This document shows positions 50,201 to 61,372 of a DNA stretch of 64,000 nucleotides, one piece after another (position 1 is the stretch's first letter; every line of letters begins with the position of its first letter). The notes under the pieces are model-generated. The model was not told where the DNA came from, made no database searches, and was given only the letters and a program-made list of their open reading frames with translations. The stretch is from Mycobacterium botniense (lineage in GTDB: Bacteria > Actinomycetota > Actinomycetes > Mycobacteriales > Mycobacteriaceae). Location: assembly GCF_010723305.1 (NCBI RefSeq), contig NZ_BLKW01000002.1, forward strand, positions 930,001 to 994,000, in the 5' to 3' direction. The position numbers were made by a program, and so were the translations under genes.

Positions 50201-53200
50201 CCGGACGTCGGGATGCGCTGCGACGGACTGAAAGCAGGCGTCGAGCAGGGCGGGATGCACACCGTAGGCAGTCCGTTGCGAGCGGATTTGGCCGGGCAGC
50301 GCGACATCGGCCAGCACGGTGTTGCTTTCCCCGCTGCCGGTACGCACAGCGATCAGCCCGGTAAACGCCGGACCATACTGAACACCGTTGTGGTCGAGAG
50401 CCTTGCGTACCTCGGCACCGTCTTCACGACAAGGATGCGCGGCTACTAACGCAGAGATATCGCGCACGGGCGGACGCTCATCGCCGGTGACCTGCAGGAC
50501 GGCGGTCGCGTGCCGTGCCCGTTCGCCGCCCTGACTGGTCTCCACGGTGAAATCGACCCCGCCTGAAGGTGACACCGCCGCCGAGGTACCGATCGTGGTC
50601 TGCTCGTTCAGCAGCAGCGCCTGCTCGAAGCGGATGTCGCGGACCTCAGAAGCCTCGCCCAGCACGGCACGCGCCGCCGCCAGCGCCATCTCGCAGTAAG
50701 CCGCCCCCGGAAACACCGCCACATTGCGGATCCGGTGCTCAGCGAGCCATGGCTGGGCAGCGGTGCCGACCTCGGCCTGCCACACGTGGCGCTCGGGCTC
50801 CTCCTGCAAGTGCACATGTTGGCCCAATAGCGGGTGTACGGAAATGCTGCACACCTTACGAGTTGGGGTGTCTTGGCCGTCGCTGTCCAACCACAGCCGA
50901 CGGTGCTCCCAAGTCGGCAGCGGTGCGTCGACCAGGCGACCGTTCGGGTAGAGCACGGAGAAGTCGACCGCGGCGCCCGCGCTGTGCAGCTCCCCCACCA
51001 AGCCACGTAGCCCATGACCTAGCTCTTGCTCACGGCGCATGGCGGCGAGAGCAGCCAGCGACATGTCCACACTGCGCGCGGTCTGCTCAATCGCGTGGGT
51101 GAGCAGCGGGTGCGGTGCCAATTCGGCAAAGACCCGGTAGCCGTCCTCCAAAGCCGCCCGGACCGCGGCGGCGAACCGCACCGTCCGGCGCAGATTGTCC
51201 ACCCAATACCTGTTGTCGCACACCGGGGTCTCTCGCGGATCGAACAAGGTCGCCGAGTAGAAGGGAATGTCCGGTGTCGTCGGGTGGAGTTCGGCGAGAA
51301 CATCGGTCAGCTCAGCAAGGATCGGATCGACTTGAGGCGAGTGCGAGGCGACGTCGACGGCGATCTCGCGGGCCATCACATTGCGCTGTTCCCACGCTGC
51401 AACCAGCTCGCGGACCGTCTGGGTGGCGCCTCCGATCACAGTGGACTGCGGCGAAGCCACCACTGCCACCACCACGTCCTTGACGCCGCGCAACGTCAAC
51501 TCCGAAAGAACTTGCTTGGCAGGCAATTCCACCGAGGCCATGGCGCCGGCGCCGGCGATACGCGACATCAGCCGCGAGCGGCGGCAGATAACACGCAACC
51601 CGTCTTCCAGCGACAACGCACCTGCGACGACAGCCGCCGCTGCCTCACCCAGGGAGTGCCCGATCACCGCACCGGGGCGTACTCCGTAGGCCTTCAGGGT
51701 GGCGGCCAGGGCGACCTGCATGGTGAAGATGGTCGGCTGGATCCGCTCAATACCGCTCACGATTTCCGGCGAGGTCATCGCCTCGGTCACGGAGAACCCC
51801 GACTCCTGAGCGATCAGCGGCTCTGCTTGTGCAACAGTCGCGGCAAACACCGGTTCGGTGGCGAGCAACTCGGCACCCATCTGAGCCCACTGCGAACCCT
51901 GCCCGGAGAACACCCACACTGCTCCCCGATCATCGTGTCCGACCGCCTCCGGGTATGGCGTATCGCCGTCAGCGACCGCGCGCAACGCCTCGGCGAGTTC
52001 CGCTCGGCTGCCGGCGATGACGGCGGTGCGAACCGGGCGGTGGGCGCGTCGGCGCGCCAGGGTGTAGGCGAGGTCGGGTAACGTGACGTCCTGGTGTGCG
52101 TGTACCCAGTCGGCCAGTCGTCCGGCGGTTCGGCGCAGTTCGTTGGCCGAGGTGGATGACAGTGGAAACAGCAGCGGCGCCGTCATCGCCGCTTCAGTCG
52201 AGATATCTTGGGGCGCATCAGCTTCAGGGGCTTGCTCCACGATGGCATGGACGTTGGTTCCCGACACCCCATACGACGACACCGCCGCCCGGCGTGGATG
52301 TCGGCTGGTGTCGGGCCAATCGGTGTTTTTCTGTGGAACAAAAAGTTTGGTGTCAATGTGCGCGAGCTTGTCGGGCAGACGGGTGAAGTGCAGATTCCGC
52401 GGCACCACACCATGCTGCAGTGCCAGGATCGCCTTCATAAGGCCCAGAGCTCCGGAAGCCGACTGGGTGTGCCCGAAGTTGGTTTTCACCGACGCCAGCG
52501 CGCAGGGACTCTCGACGCCGTAGACCTTGGCCAGGCTGCTGTACTCGATGGGGTCACCCACCGGGGTGCCGGGACCATGCGCCTCGATCATGCTGATTGT
52601 GCGCGGATCGACACCGGCCGCAGCCAATGCGGCTTGATACACCGCGACCTGCGCGGGCTCTGACGGTGTCGAGATATTCACGGTGTGACCGTCCTGATTG
52701 GCGGCCGTGCCACGCACCACAGCCAGAATCCGGTCGCCATCGTTCAGTGCATCGGACAAGCGCTTGAGCAGCACCACCACGCATGCCTCGCCACAGACAT
52801 ACCCGTCGGCCGCGACATCGAACGCATGACAGCGCCCCGTCGGAGACAGATGACCCTGCGCCGTGCCGGCCAGGAACTTCCGTGGTTCCAGCATCACGAA
52901 GGCGCCCCCGGCGAGCGCCAGGTCGCTCTCACCCTCCTGCAGACTGCGGCATGCCAGATGCACGGTCAACAGGCCCGACGAACATGCGGTATCCACCGTC
53001 AGCGCAGGTCCGTGAAGTCCCAGAGTGTAGGCGATCCGCCCCGACGCCAGGCTAAAAGTGTTGCCGGTGAACCCATACGGCCCCTCCATGGCTGGGGAGT
53101 CGGCGGCCACCAGCTGGTAGTCGAAATGAGTCAACCCCATGAACACGCCGGTGAGTGAGTCGGTCAGTGTCTGCGGGGTGAGACCGGCGTGCTCCATGGC

Positions 53201-53581
53201 TTCCCACGAGGTTTCCAGCAGTAGCCGGTGCTGCGGATCGAGCGCGACCGCTTCGCGCTCATTGATCCCGAAAAACTCGAAGTCGAAGCCGGCAACATCG
53301 TCGAGAAACGCGCCCCATTTCGACACGGACCGACCTGGCACGCCTGGTTCGGGGTCGTAGTACTCGTCCGCGTCCCAGCGGTCACGCGGAATCTCGGTGA
53401 CCAGGTCATCACCCCGCAGTAACGCGTCCCACAACTTCTCCGGGGAGTCAATGCCTCCGGGCAGCCGGCAGGCCATCCCGATGACAGCGACCGGAGTGGC
53501 TGCTGTGGCGCGCGACGTCGACGAAGAGTCGGCCGAAGCTGATCGGTGCACCTGATCATCCATCGCCCCGAGCGAAATCAT
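47223..53581 (-). CDS. Mas-like fully reducing type I PKS: KS-AT-DH-ER-KR-ACP (one-base frameshift)
   Basis: Restoring one C in the run near 47300 gives 2,119 residues, close to Mas (2,111). KS: DTACSSG, EAHGPGT (EAHGTGT usual), [19 protein letters not shown] and VASHSPQVD; Ser-His as in YASH points to methylmalonyl-Co[71 protein letters not shown], then [19 protein letters not shown] in the restored frame. It builds or extends the acyl chain, in the cytosol, probably with the FAAL of the divergent gene. GGAGG lies 4 bases before the ATG. Confidence 0.92.
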
Positions 53582-53805
53582 TCAGCCTCCTCACAGCAAT
53601 GATTAAGTCGCCACGTCCGCTGCTTCGCTCCCGAACATGGCACCACTTACCCTGCTGACGTGCTTAAAAGCCGGGTGGGCGGGATTATACACACGTTAAG
53701 TAGCGGCGTGTCTAAGTGATCTAGCCGTGATGCTGGGCAGGCCTGTACTTAAGTTCTCTTTATGAAGGGGGTAACTGCGGCGGCCGTGCGCGGTAACCTC
53801 GTCGC

Positions 53806-55545
53806 GTGGTTGAGACGTCCCTTCCGGCTCTACTGCGGGAGCGCGCCAGTCTGCAGCCGGATGACACCGCGTTCACGTTTATTGACTACGAGCAGGACTG
53901 GGCTGGCGTCGCCGAAAGCCTGACGTGGCCGCAGTTGTATCGGCGAGCGCTGAACGTCGCACGCGAACTCCGACGGTATGCATCGCCCGGGGACCGCGCC
54001 GCGATATTAGTGCCACAAAGCTTGGACTACATCGTTGCTTTTCTGGGCGCATTACAAGCCGGACTGATCGCGGTTCCGCTTTCGGCCCCACTCGGCGGCG
54101 TCATCGACGAGCGTGTCGATTCGGTTCTGCGCGATGCGGCCCCGGCTGCGGTTCTGACAACATCTTCTGTCGTCACCGAGGTCGCCCGGCATGTGACGCC
54201 ACAGCCTCGGGAATCCGCCCCATCAGTCATCGAAGTTGATTTGCTGGATCTCGACGCTCCGGTACAATTCGACAGCTGGGAAGATAATCAAGAATCGATT
54301 GCATATTTGCAATACACGTCGGGATCCACTCGGCAACCAGCCGGAGTGATGATTTCGCATACGAACCTGCAGGTCAATTTTGAGCAGCTGATGCTCGGCT
54401 ATTTTCCGAAAACCAGGGGCATTCCGCCGGTGGATCTCACTATTGTGTCGTGGTTGCCGTTCCATCACGACATGGGTTTGGTTCTGGGCGTGTGTTCGCC
54501 GATTTTAGGCGGGTTTAGCGGTGTCCTCACGAGCCCGGCTGCGTTCTTGCAGCGGCCGGCCCGGTGGATGCAATTGCTCGCAACCAATTCGCAGGCATTT
54601 TCAGCAGCACCGAACTTTGCTTTCGAGCTGGCGGTGCGAAAAACATCAGATGACGATATGTCGGGGCACGATCTCGGTGGCGTACGCACCATTCTTAGCG
54701 GTGCTGAGCGGGTGAATCCGGCGACTCTTAAACGATTTGCTGAGCGGTTTGCACGGTTCAATCTTAGCGCGGCGGTGCTGCGGCCATCATATGGACTTGC
54801 GGAAGCCACCGTGTATGTCGCGAGCAGTACAGCCGATCACCCGCCGGAAATCGTTGATTTCGAGTCCGACAAACTTTCCGCCGGCCACGCGAGACGGTGT
54901 GCAAGCGGAAGCGGGACATCGCTCATCGTTTATAACCTTCGCCAATCACCCGTCGTGCGGATCGTCGATCCCGAAACCCGGACCGAGCGTCCGGAGGGAA
55001 CGACCGGCGAGATTTGGGTACACGGCGAAAACGTCGCCCTTGGCTATTGGCAGAAACCGCACGAGACTGAGCACACGTTCGGCGCGACGCTTGTCGATCC
55101 GTCGCCCGGCACCCCCGCCGGGCCGTGGCTGCGAACCGGGGACTTGGGCTTCATCTCCGGTGGTCAGCTGTTCATTGTCGGGCGTATCAAGGATCTCTTG
55201 ATCGTCTACGGGCGCAACCACTCACCAGACGATATCGAGGCGACGATCCACGAGATAACGGGAGGCCGGTGCGCGGCGATAGCTGTTGCTCGTGAGGGGA
55301 TCGAGCAGCTCGTCGTCGTCGTCGAAGTCAAGAAGCGAGGCGATTCCGAAGAGGAGGCGAAGCACAAGTTCGGTGTCGTCAAGCGGGAGATCACCTCGGC
55401 GATCTCTACCTCACACGGTCTGAGCGTTGCGGATCTGGTTCTGGTACAGCCAGGTTCAATTCCCATCACCACCAGCGGCAAAGTCAAAAGGTCGGCGTGT
55501 CTCGAGCAATACCAGCGAAACGAGTTCGCCCGCTTGGACGAATAG
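53806..55545 (+). CDS. long-chain fatty-acyl-AMP ligase (FAAL), FadD23/26/28-like
   Basis: A 579-residue enzyme, the size of FadD28. It has the adenylation motifs [42 protein letters not shown] and [17 protein letters not shown] and TTSGKVKR. The extra block characteristic of FAALs ([19 protein letters not shown]) is there. FAALs make acyl-adenylates and load them onto PKS or NRPS carrier proteins instead of CoA. It starts with GTG, divergent from the PKS with a 224-base shared promoter region. It should prime either the PKS KS/ACP or the starter C domain of the NRPS. Confidence 0.93.
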   Translation: MVETSLPALLRERASLQPDDTAFTFIDYEQDWAGVAESLTWPQLYRRALNVARELRRYASPGDRAAILVPQSLDYIVAFLGALQAGLIAVPLSAPLGGVIDERVDSVLRDAAPAAVLTTSSVVTEVARHVTPQPRESAPSVIEVDLLDLDAPVQFDSWEDNQESIAYLQYTSGSTRQPAGVMISHTNLQVNFEQLMLGYFPKTRGIPPVDLTIVSWLPFHHDMGLVLGVCSPILGGFSGVLTSPAAFLQRPARWMQLLATNSQAFSAAPNFAFELAVRKTSDDDMSGHDLGGVRTILSGAERVNPATLKRFAERFARFNLSAAVLRPSYGLAEATVYVASSTADHPPEIVDFESDKLSAGHARRCASGSGTSLIVYNLRQSPVVRIVDPETRTERPEGTTGEIWVHGENVALGYWQKPHETEHTFGATLVDPSPGTPAGPWLRTGDLGFISGGQLFIVGRIKDLLIVYGRNHSPDDIEATIHEITGGRCAAIAVAREGIEQLVVVVEVKKRGDSEEEAKHKFGVVKREITSAISTSHGLSVADLVLVQPGSIPITTSGKVKRSACLEQYQRNEFARLDE

Positions 55546-56024
55546 AGACAGGCGTGTGACCGGTGTGCGGCCGGCGGCCCAGCGGTGTGGTGAATCAGCC
55601 TTCCCTACAACGAGACTGCGATATTCGATGCGGCGCTGGCACACCGCGCGAGGCGCTCATCGCCCAGTGACCTCCGCTTTCGAGCGGGGCTCCTCCACAA
55701 TCCGGGTGAACTTGGCTGTGCTCACGGATCGCGCGAGCCTCAGGCCCACCATCAGCTCATGACAAAACCCGCGGCGTGCCGCCCGAGCTCCCACTCCCAG
55801 ATTTGTGAAGAAAGGCCCGATAAGGGGTGTGTCGAGATGGTGGACATTGGGCGGGGTGGTGTTAACGGGGTTGGACGATAACGCGTGACGAGTTGAGTTA
55901 TTGATCACGAGTTGATAACGATTCTGGGGTTGTGACCCATATCGGGGTGATCAACTTTTTTAGCCTTAACATCCGTTAAGAATCGGTGTGGGTTTACTCA
56001 GCCTGTTGTCGGTGAGGAGTGGGT
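55546..56024. other. intergenic, no gene seen
   Basis: About 480 bases between the FAAL and the PGRS protein. A minus-strand ORF at 55657-55908 lacks motif support. The right part is lower in GC (repeated GATAACG, GTTAAG) and likely holds the PGRS promoter. GAGGAG precedes the ATG at 56025. Confidence 0.4.
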
Positions 56025-58577
56025 ATGGCTCGGCGGGCCGGTAAGCGTAATCGGCGGTCGTGTGGGGTGCAGCGGTGTTGTGGGGCGGCAGGGGTGGGTG
56101 CGACGGTGGGGGTGTTGTGGGCTGGGGTGATGGCTCCGGTGGGGGGGGTGGCGGTGGGGCGCGCTGATGTGGTGGATGTGCTGGTGGATCCGATTGTGGA
56201 GTCGGTGTTGGCGGCGCTGGGTGTCGGGGGGCTGGCTGATGTGGGGTCGGCCACGTCGATGCCGGCCGATGTACTGGGGGGGTTGGATGCGGCGCTGGTG
56301 GGGGTGGTGCAAGACCTCAACAGTGTGGTGAACGGGGTGGCTCAGGATTGGATCACCAGCCCGATCGGGGGGCCTGTTGATGAGGTGATCAACACCCCGT
56401 TTGTGTTGTTGTTTGGCCGGGATTTGATTGGTAACGGGATCAATGATTTCACCGGGACTAATGATTCGCTGTTGGGTAGCTCGGGGTTGTTCGGCAATCT
56501 GAGTGATGGCGGGTTTTTGATCGGTAACGGCGGCACCGGGGCCACGGGGGTGGCCGGGGTTGATGGGGGTGCCGGCGGGATTGGGGGGTCGGCCGGGCTG
56601 ATCGGTGATGGGGGCGCCGGCGGCGCCGGGATTGCTGGGGGTGCTGGTGGTGCGGGGGGCACCGGTGGGTTGCTGCTGGGCAATGGTGGTGAGGGGGGTG
56701 CTGGTGGGGACGCTGTCACCGCGGGTGAGGCCGGCGGGACCGGTGGTGCGGGTGGTTCGGCGGTGTTGTTCGGTAACGGCGGCGCCGGTGGCGCCGGTGG
56801 GGCCGGAGCGGCCGGGGCGACCGGCACCACCGGCACAACCGGCACGGAGGGCGCGGCCGGTGTGTCGGGCACCAATGATGGTGCGGGCGGCGCCGGTGGG
56901 ACCGGCGGTGACGGCGGGGTCGGTGGCACCGGTGGCGCCGGTGGGGCCGGTGGCACCGGCGGAGCTGCGGGGTTCCTTGTTGGTGATGGCGGCGCCGGCG
57001 GCGCCGGTGGGGCCGGTGGTGATGGCGGTGCCGGTGGAGTCGGTGGCACCGGTGGTGCCGGCGGGGTCGGGGCTGCCGGCAGTGACACGGTTGCTGCGGG
57101 TAACGGCGGCGCCGGTGGTGGCGCCGGTGATGGTGGCGCCGGTGGTGTCGGTGGGGCCGGTGGTGCCGGCGGCGATGGTGGTGCCGGCGGCATCTTCGGT
57201 TCCCCCGGGGCCGGCGGGATCGGTGGTAACGGCGGGGATGGCGGTGCCGGCGGTGTCGGGGGTACCGGCGGGAACGGGGGGGCCGGGTATTCGCAGACAA
57301 CCGCTGGCCTGGCCGGCGGTAACGGCGGCACGGGCGGAACCGGGGGCAATGGGGGTGCCGGCGGGGCGGGCGGCGCGGCCGGTGAGGGGGGTCTTAACGG
57401 GGCCGGGGCCGATCGGGCAGCCTCCGGGATGGCGGGGACGGCCGGTGACGGCGGTAACGGCGGCGCCGGCGGCAACGGCGGCGACGGCGGCTCCAGCACT
57501 GTCGCTGCCGGCAGCCCAGGCGAGAAAGGCAGCCCGGGCGCCGGCCCCGTCGGCAGCACCGGCGGCACCGGCGGGGCCGGCGGGACCGGCGGAGCCGGTG
57601 GGGGTACGAGCGCCGCTCTAACCGTAGGCAAATATCCGTATTGGGTGACGGTCGCCCCCGGCGGCGTCACCGGCGCCGGTGATGTCTATGTGGCCAATTT
57701 CGGCTCTGGTGATGTCTCGGTGATCGACCCCAGCACGACCACCGTTACTGCCACTATCGACGTCGGTACCGAGCCGACCGGGGTAGCGGTCGCCCCCGAC
57801 GGGGTCACCGGAGCCGGGGATGTCTACGTCACCAACTCGGGGAGTAATAGCGTGTGGGTGATCAACCCCGCCAACGACACTGTGGTGGCCACCATCGATG
57901 TGGTCGGCGGCCCGGCCAATGTGGTGGTCGCCCCCCAGGGGGTGCCAGGTGCCGGTGATGTTTATGTCCTCGACGATTCTGGCACCCTGTCGGTGATCAA
58001 TCCCAGCACCGATACCGTGGTCGGCACTATCGACGTAACGGTCCATGTCGGTAGCGAGTCGGTCGGGGTGGCGGTCGCCCCCGACGGGGTCACCAACGCC
58101 GGGGACGTCTACGTCACCGACGATCTCGCCAGCAAGGTGTTGGTGGTCGATCCCAGCACCGACACCGTCGTTGCCTCCGTCGCCGTGGGCAGTTATCCCT
58201 TTGGCGTGGCGGTCGCTCCCGAGGGTGTCACCGGAGCCGGTGATGTCTACGTCGCCAACACCGCCAGTCACACGGTGTCGGTGATCAATCCCAGCACCGA
58301 CACCGTGATCGCCACCATCGCCGTGGGAAGCGCACCGGAAGGTGTGGCAGTGAACCCGATCACCGGTGATGTCTATGTCGCCAACACCAGCAGTGATTCG
58401 GTGTCGGTGATCAATCCCAGCACCGACACCGTGATCGCCACCATCGACGTGGGCAGTCAGCCCCTTGGGGTGGCGGTCGCTCCCGAGGGTGTCACCGGAG
58501 CCGGCGATGCTTACGTGACTAACTCCTTGAGTAACACTGTGTCGGTGATCGGCCCGGTTGGGCCGGCATCACCGTAA
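56025..58577 (+). CDS. PGRS-repeat protein without PE domain, with seven-repeat YVTN beta-propeller C-terminus
   Basis: A protein of 850 residues. The N-terminus is basic followed by a hydrophobic signal-like region (RRAGKRNRR then [15 protein letters not shown]); the PE domain is absent. Residues about 160-525 are GGAGG-type PGRS repeats. The last 320 residues contain seven repeats of the YVTN type, each about 45 long, for example [19 protein letters not shown], then [15 protein letters not shown]. Seven is the number for a closed beta-propeller. The start is the ATG at 56025 with GAGGAG 5 bases before it. The opposite strand is open too (a proline-rich frame) but has no start support. Surface exposure and binding are inferred. 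Confidence 0.85.
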   Translation: MARRAGKRNRRSCGVQRCCGAAGVGATVGVLWAGVMAPVGGVAVGRADVVDVLVDPIVESVLAALGVGGLADVGSATSMPADVLGGLDAALVGVVQDLNSVVNGVAQDWITSPIGGPVDEVINTPFVLLFGRDLIGNGINDFTGTNDSLLGSSGLFGNLSDGGFLIGNGGTGATGVAGVDGGAGGIGGSAGLIGDGGAGGAGIAGGAGGAGGTGGLLLGNGGEGGAGGDAVTAGEAGGTGGAGGSAVLFGNGGAGGAGGAGAAGATGTTGTTGTEGAAGVSGTNDGAGGAGGTGGDGGVGGTGGAGGAGGTGGAAGFLVGDGGAGGAGGAGGDGGAGGVGGTGGAGGVGAAGSDTVAAGNGGAGGGAGDGGAGGVGGAGGAGGDGGAGGIFGSPGAGGIGGNGGDGGAGGVGGTGGNGGAGYSQTTAGLAGGNGGTGGTGGNGGAGGAGGAAGEGGLNGAGADRAASGMAGTAGDGGNGGAGGNGGDGGSSTVAAGSPGEKGSPGAGPVGSTGGTGGAGGTGGAGGGTSAALTVGKYPYWVTVAPGGVTGAGDVYVANFGSGDVSVIDPSTTTVTATIDVGTEPTGVAVAPDGVTGAGDVYVTNSGSNSVWVINPANDTVVATIDVVGGPANVVVAPQGVPGAGDVYVLDDSGTLSVINPSTDTVVGTIDVTVHVGSESVGVAVAPDGVTNAGDVYVTDDLASKVLVVDPSTDTVVASVAVGSYPFGVAVAPEGVTGAGDVYVANTASHTVSVINPSTDTVIATIAVGSAPEGVAVNPITGDVYVANTSSDSVSVINPSTDTVIATIDVGSQPLGVAVAPEGVTGAGDAYVTNSLSNTVSVIGPVGPASP

Positions 58578-58729
58578 ATCATTGAGGTGTTTCTGAGTTA
58601 ACCGCAGAGGTGCGGCCGGAAATTACCCGGCTCATGATGTCTTCCCGGTGGGGTTGATGGTGACGCGATGGTAGTCGAACCGGTGACATCTCACATCCAG
58701 ATCCGGTTGGGCTTTCCAGACCAGCCAGT

Positions 58730-58889
58730 CCCAGCAAAGAGGTGAAAAGTTGTGCGGGGCTTCCATCTCCGAGCGCCTGTCTGGGCGAGTGTTGATCTCG
58801 AGTTCGACTGTCCGCAGGTGCTCGGCGGTGTAGGTGTTCAGGGTTGTACCTTTCGGGAAGTATTGCCGCAACAGACCGTTGGCATAACC
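58730..58889 (-). mobile_element. IS30-family transposase C-terminal remnant, frameshifted
   Basis: On the minus strand the frame reads ANGLLRQYFPKGTTLNTYT then AEHLRTVELEINTRP, and in the next frame RQALGDGSPAQLFTSLL. Together these are the C-terminal part of IS30-type transposases (NGLLRQYFPKGTDL, RPRK.. region). One base appears to be missing at the C run near 58783, and a stop lies right before the fragment. Inverted repeats are not seen. The remainder of 58578-59195 shows nothing else. Confidence 0.7.
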
Positions 58890-59195
58890 TCACCCGACCA
58901 TCAACTGTTGCGGGCATGGCGAGAATCCACCCCGCCGAAAAGGGGTCAATTTTCAGGCGACGCCGACAATGCGACATGCGCGGTCGGCACCCTGACTTAA
59001 AGTCAATCTGCTTGCATGCCCCTGTCGGGCCACACCAGACGGGTGTCGGACGGCGGTGGCACGCTATCACTGAGCCAGCTGATAAGACGGCAAGGAGCAA
59101 TGCGAGCCAGTGCTATCCGGCGCCATCGGACGCGGCGAGACCCGAGATCCTCACGGTGTCCGCCGTCAATTCAACAAGTCAGGGAGTGTGGTGCG

Positions 59196-61115
59196 TTGAA
59201 CGCGCTCGCGGGTCATAAAAAGACGGTCTGCTTGAATATGATTGTCAAAGACGAGAGCCGGGTTATCGGGGATTGTTTATCCTCGGTGAAACCTCTTATC
59301 GATTACTGGGTGATTGTGGACACCGGGTCGTCGGACAACACGAAACAAATCATCCGGGACACCCTGGCCGGTATCCCCGGTGAGCTCCATGACAGGCCGT
59401 GGGTCGATTTCGCGCATAACCGCAACGAAGCTCTTGAGCTGGCCCGGGGCAAGGGTGATTATCTGCTGCTGATCGATGCCGATGAGGTGCTGCGATACGC
59501 TGAGGGTTTCGGATTTCCCCCGTTGGAGAAAGATCGCTATTACATCCCGGTACGCCAAGTGGGGGCAGCAGATGTGAAGCGTAACGGGTTGATCAATAAT
59601 CATCTGCGCTGGAGGTGGCAGGGGGTTATCCATGAGTTCATCACCTGCCCGGATGCGACGACCTCGGCGATCCTCACAGGTATTGTCAATGTGTGCAATT
59701 CCCATGCCGACAATGTCTCGGGTCGTTCCCAAGACTCGCAGCGGGTGAAATACCTGCGAGACGCGGAAACGTTGGAGAAAGCTCTCAAAGACGACCCGGA
59801 TAACAGTCGATACGCGTTTTATCTGGGGATAAGCTACGCGGCGGCCGGTGAGCTAGAGCGGGCGAAAAAGAGTTTCGCCGCACGGGCCGCCATGGCCAGT
59901 GCCGATGCGGAGGAAACCTACCTAGCCTGGTACAACCTCGGCGTCGTCGAATCGAAGCTGGAAGACGTGGACGCGGCCCGGCGCACGCTGTATCGCGCGC
60001 ATGCGCTTCGCCCAACACGGGCCGAACCGCTGCTGCAGCTGGCGAGGCTGTATCGGCGGGAAAACAATTATTTGGCGGGGTATCTGCTGGCCAAGCACGC
60101 CCTGTCGCTTCCGTATCCGAAAAACGATTTGTGTGTCGAATACGTGGCTTATGACCACATGTTGCTGATCGAGTTCGCCAACTGCGCGTTGCTGCTGGGC
60201 AAATTCGATGAAGGATTCGAGGCGTGCCGCAAGCTTTTGGCCAACCCCAATCTGCCAGCGGAATTCAGGGCTCAGGTGCAGTCCAACTACGAACTTGCCC
60301 GCAAAAACCTGCAGGCCAATGCCCCGATCTTCATCGGCGGCACGCAGCGGTCGGGCACCACGCTGTTGCGGGTAATGCTGGATTGTCATCCGCGGATCTG
60401 TTGCGGCCCGGAGTTGAAGGTGCTGCCCGTTGTTGCCGAGCATTACAAATTTCTGGTCGGCCGCAACCGGGAGGTGATGCACAGCTACGGCAACACCGTA
60501 GCCGATGTGCAGCGAAGTTGCCGCCTCTTCGTTGAGGATCTGGTGGCGAATTTTCTTCGCGCCCAAGGTAAACCACGCTGGGCGGAGAAAACCCCGCAAA
60601 ACACGCGCTACATGCTTACGCTCGGGGAGATCTTTCCCGAAGCCCGGTTCATCCACGTGCTGCGTGATGGGCGTGATGTGGCCTGTTCACTGTTGACGAT
60701 GGAGTGGAGCGACTCGGCGACCGGACGCAAACTCGACTATGTGCAAAACATGGCCGCCGCGGCCCGCTATTGGCGTGACACCGTGCTGCAGGCCCGCAGC
60801 CTGGCCAGGCATCCCAGCCTGGCCGGGCGTGTCCTGGAAGTGCGCTACGAAGATTTGGTGAACCACACCGAGACCACTATGCGCACGGTGTTGGCGTTTC
60901 TTGGTGAGCAGTGGGATGAGGCGGTGCTGGCCCATCACAGCAAAGACCGCAGTGGCGAACCGGTGGAACCGAGCACCGCGCAAGTAAACAAACCGCTAAA
61001 TCATGACTCGCTGGGCCGCTGGCGACACGATATGACTGAGCAGGACAAGGCCGCCTTCAAACAGGAAGCCGGCGAGCTGCTCATCGAACTCGGCTACGCC
61101 CAAGCCGACTGGTGA
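59196..61115 (+). CDS. GT2 glycosyltransferase - TPR - sulfotransferase fusion
   Basis: A protein of 639 residues, started at TTG 59196 because AGGGAG lies 9 bases upstream and the GT2 domain begins ten residues later. Domain 1 (residues 10-190): SxNMIVKDESRVIGDC-type start, YWVIVDTGSSDNT and LLLIDADEVL, a GT2 fold with the DxD donor site. Domain 2 (200-370): tetratricopeptide-like helices (YAFYLGISYAAAGELERAKK). Domain 3 (375-639): PAPS-binding GTQRSGTTLLRVMLD and FIHVLRDGRDVACSLL, a sulfotransferase. It could add a sugar and sulfate to the same product. No signal or membrane anchor. Confidence 0.85.
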   Translation: MNALAGHKKTVCLNMIVKDESRVIGDCLSSVKPLIDYWVIVDTGSSDNTKQIIRDTLAGIPGELHDRPWVDFAHNRNEALELARGKGDYLLLIDADEVLRYAEGFGFPPLEKDRYYIPVRQVGAADVKRNGLINNHLRWRWQGVIHEFITCPDATTSAILTGIVNVCNSHADNVSGRSQDSQRVKYLRDAETLEKALKDDPDNSRYAFYLGISYAAAGELERAKKSFAARAAMASADAEETYLAWYNLGVVESKLEDVDAARRTLYRAHALRPTRAEPLLQLARLYRRENNYLAGYLLAKHALSLPYPKNDLCVEYVAYDHMLLIEFANCALLLGKFDEGFEACRKLLANPNLPAEFRAQVQSNYELARKNLQANAPIFIGGTQRSGTTLLRVMLDCHPRICCGPELKVLPVVAEHYKFLVGRNREVMHSYGNTVADVQRSCRLFVEDLVANFLRAQGKPRWAEKTPQNTRYMLTLGEIFPEARFIHVLRDGRDVACSLLTMEWSDSATGRKLDYVQNMAAAARYWRDTVLQARSLARHPSLAGRVLEVRYEDLVNHTETTMRTVLAFLGEQWDEAVLAHHSKDRSGEPVEPSTAQVNKPLNHDSLGRWRHDMTEQDKAAFKQEAGELLIELGYAQADW

Positions 61116-61204
61116 CGCGAAGCCTCGCGTGTTTGGTGGCCGGTGCAGAAGTAGCCCGGGAACTCTTTGCCCCAGGGGTCAGGGTGCGCGTGAGCCGCTG
61201 CAGT

Positions 61205-61348
61205 TCAGGGCATCCCGCAGTCGAGGTGATACAGCGTCCAGGCGTCTAGGCCGGCAGCGTCACGGTCGGCATCGCCGCGGTGGTGGCTGGCGCGCAGTTT
61301 GTGGGCGGCTGCCCAGGCGGCGGCGACTTGGCCGTGACCAGTGCTCAT
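61205..61348 (-). CDS. possible 47-residue protein
   Basis: A short frame (MSTGHGQVAAAWAAAHKL, ending WTLYHLDCGMP) lies between the sulfotransferase fusion and RmlA. The composition is helical, His-rich and protein-like. No Shine-Dalgarno is evident and no homologue is recognised. Listed as a candidate only. Confidence 0.35.
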   Translation of the reverse strand: MSTGHGQVAAAWAAAHKLRASHHRGDADRDAAGLDAWTLYHLDCGMP

Positions 61349-61372
61349 GCCGGATCAGGCTGAGCGCGGCTG

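Noticed and set aside
55657..55908. Minus-strand ORF of 83 residues between the FAAL and PGRS genes
   Set aside because: No motif, no Shine-Dalgarno and no neighbour logic.
56342..57670. Minus-strand Pro-rich ORF of 442 residues opposite the PGRS region
   Set aside because: Proline-rich mirror of GGAGG repeats; no Shine-Dalgarno or domain. The plus strand has the signal-like N-terminus and YVTN repeats.
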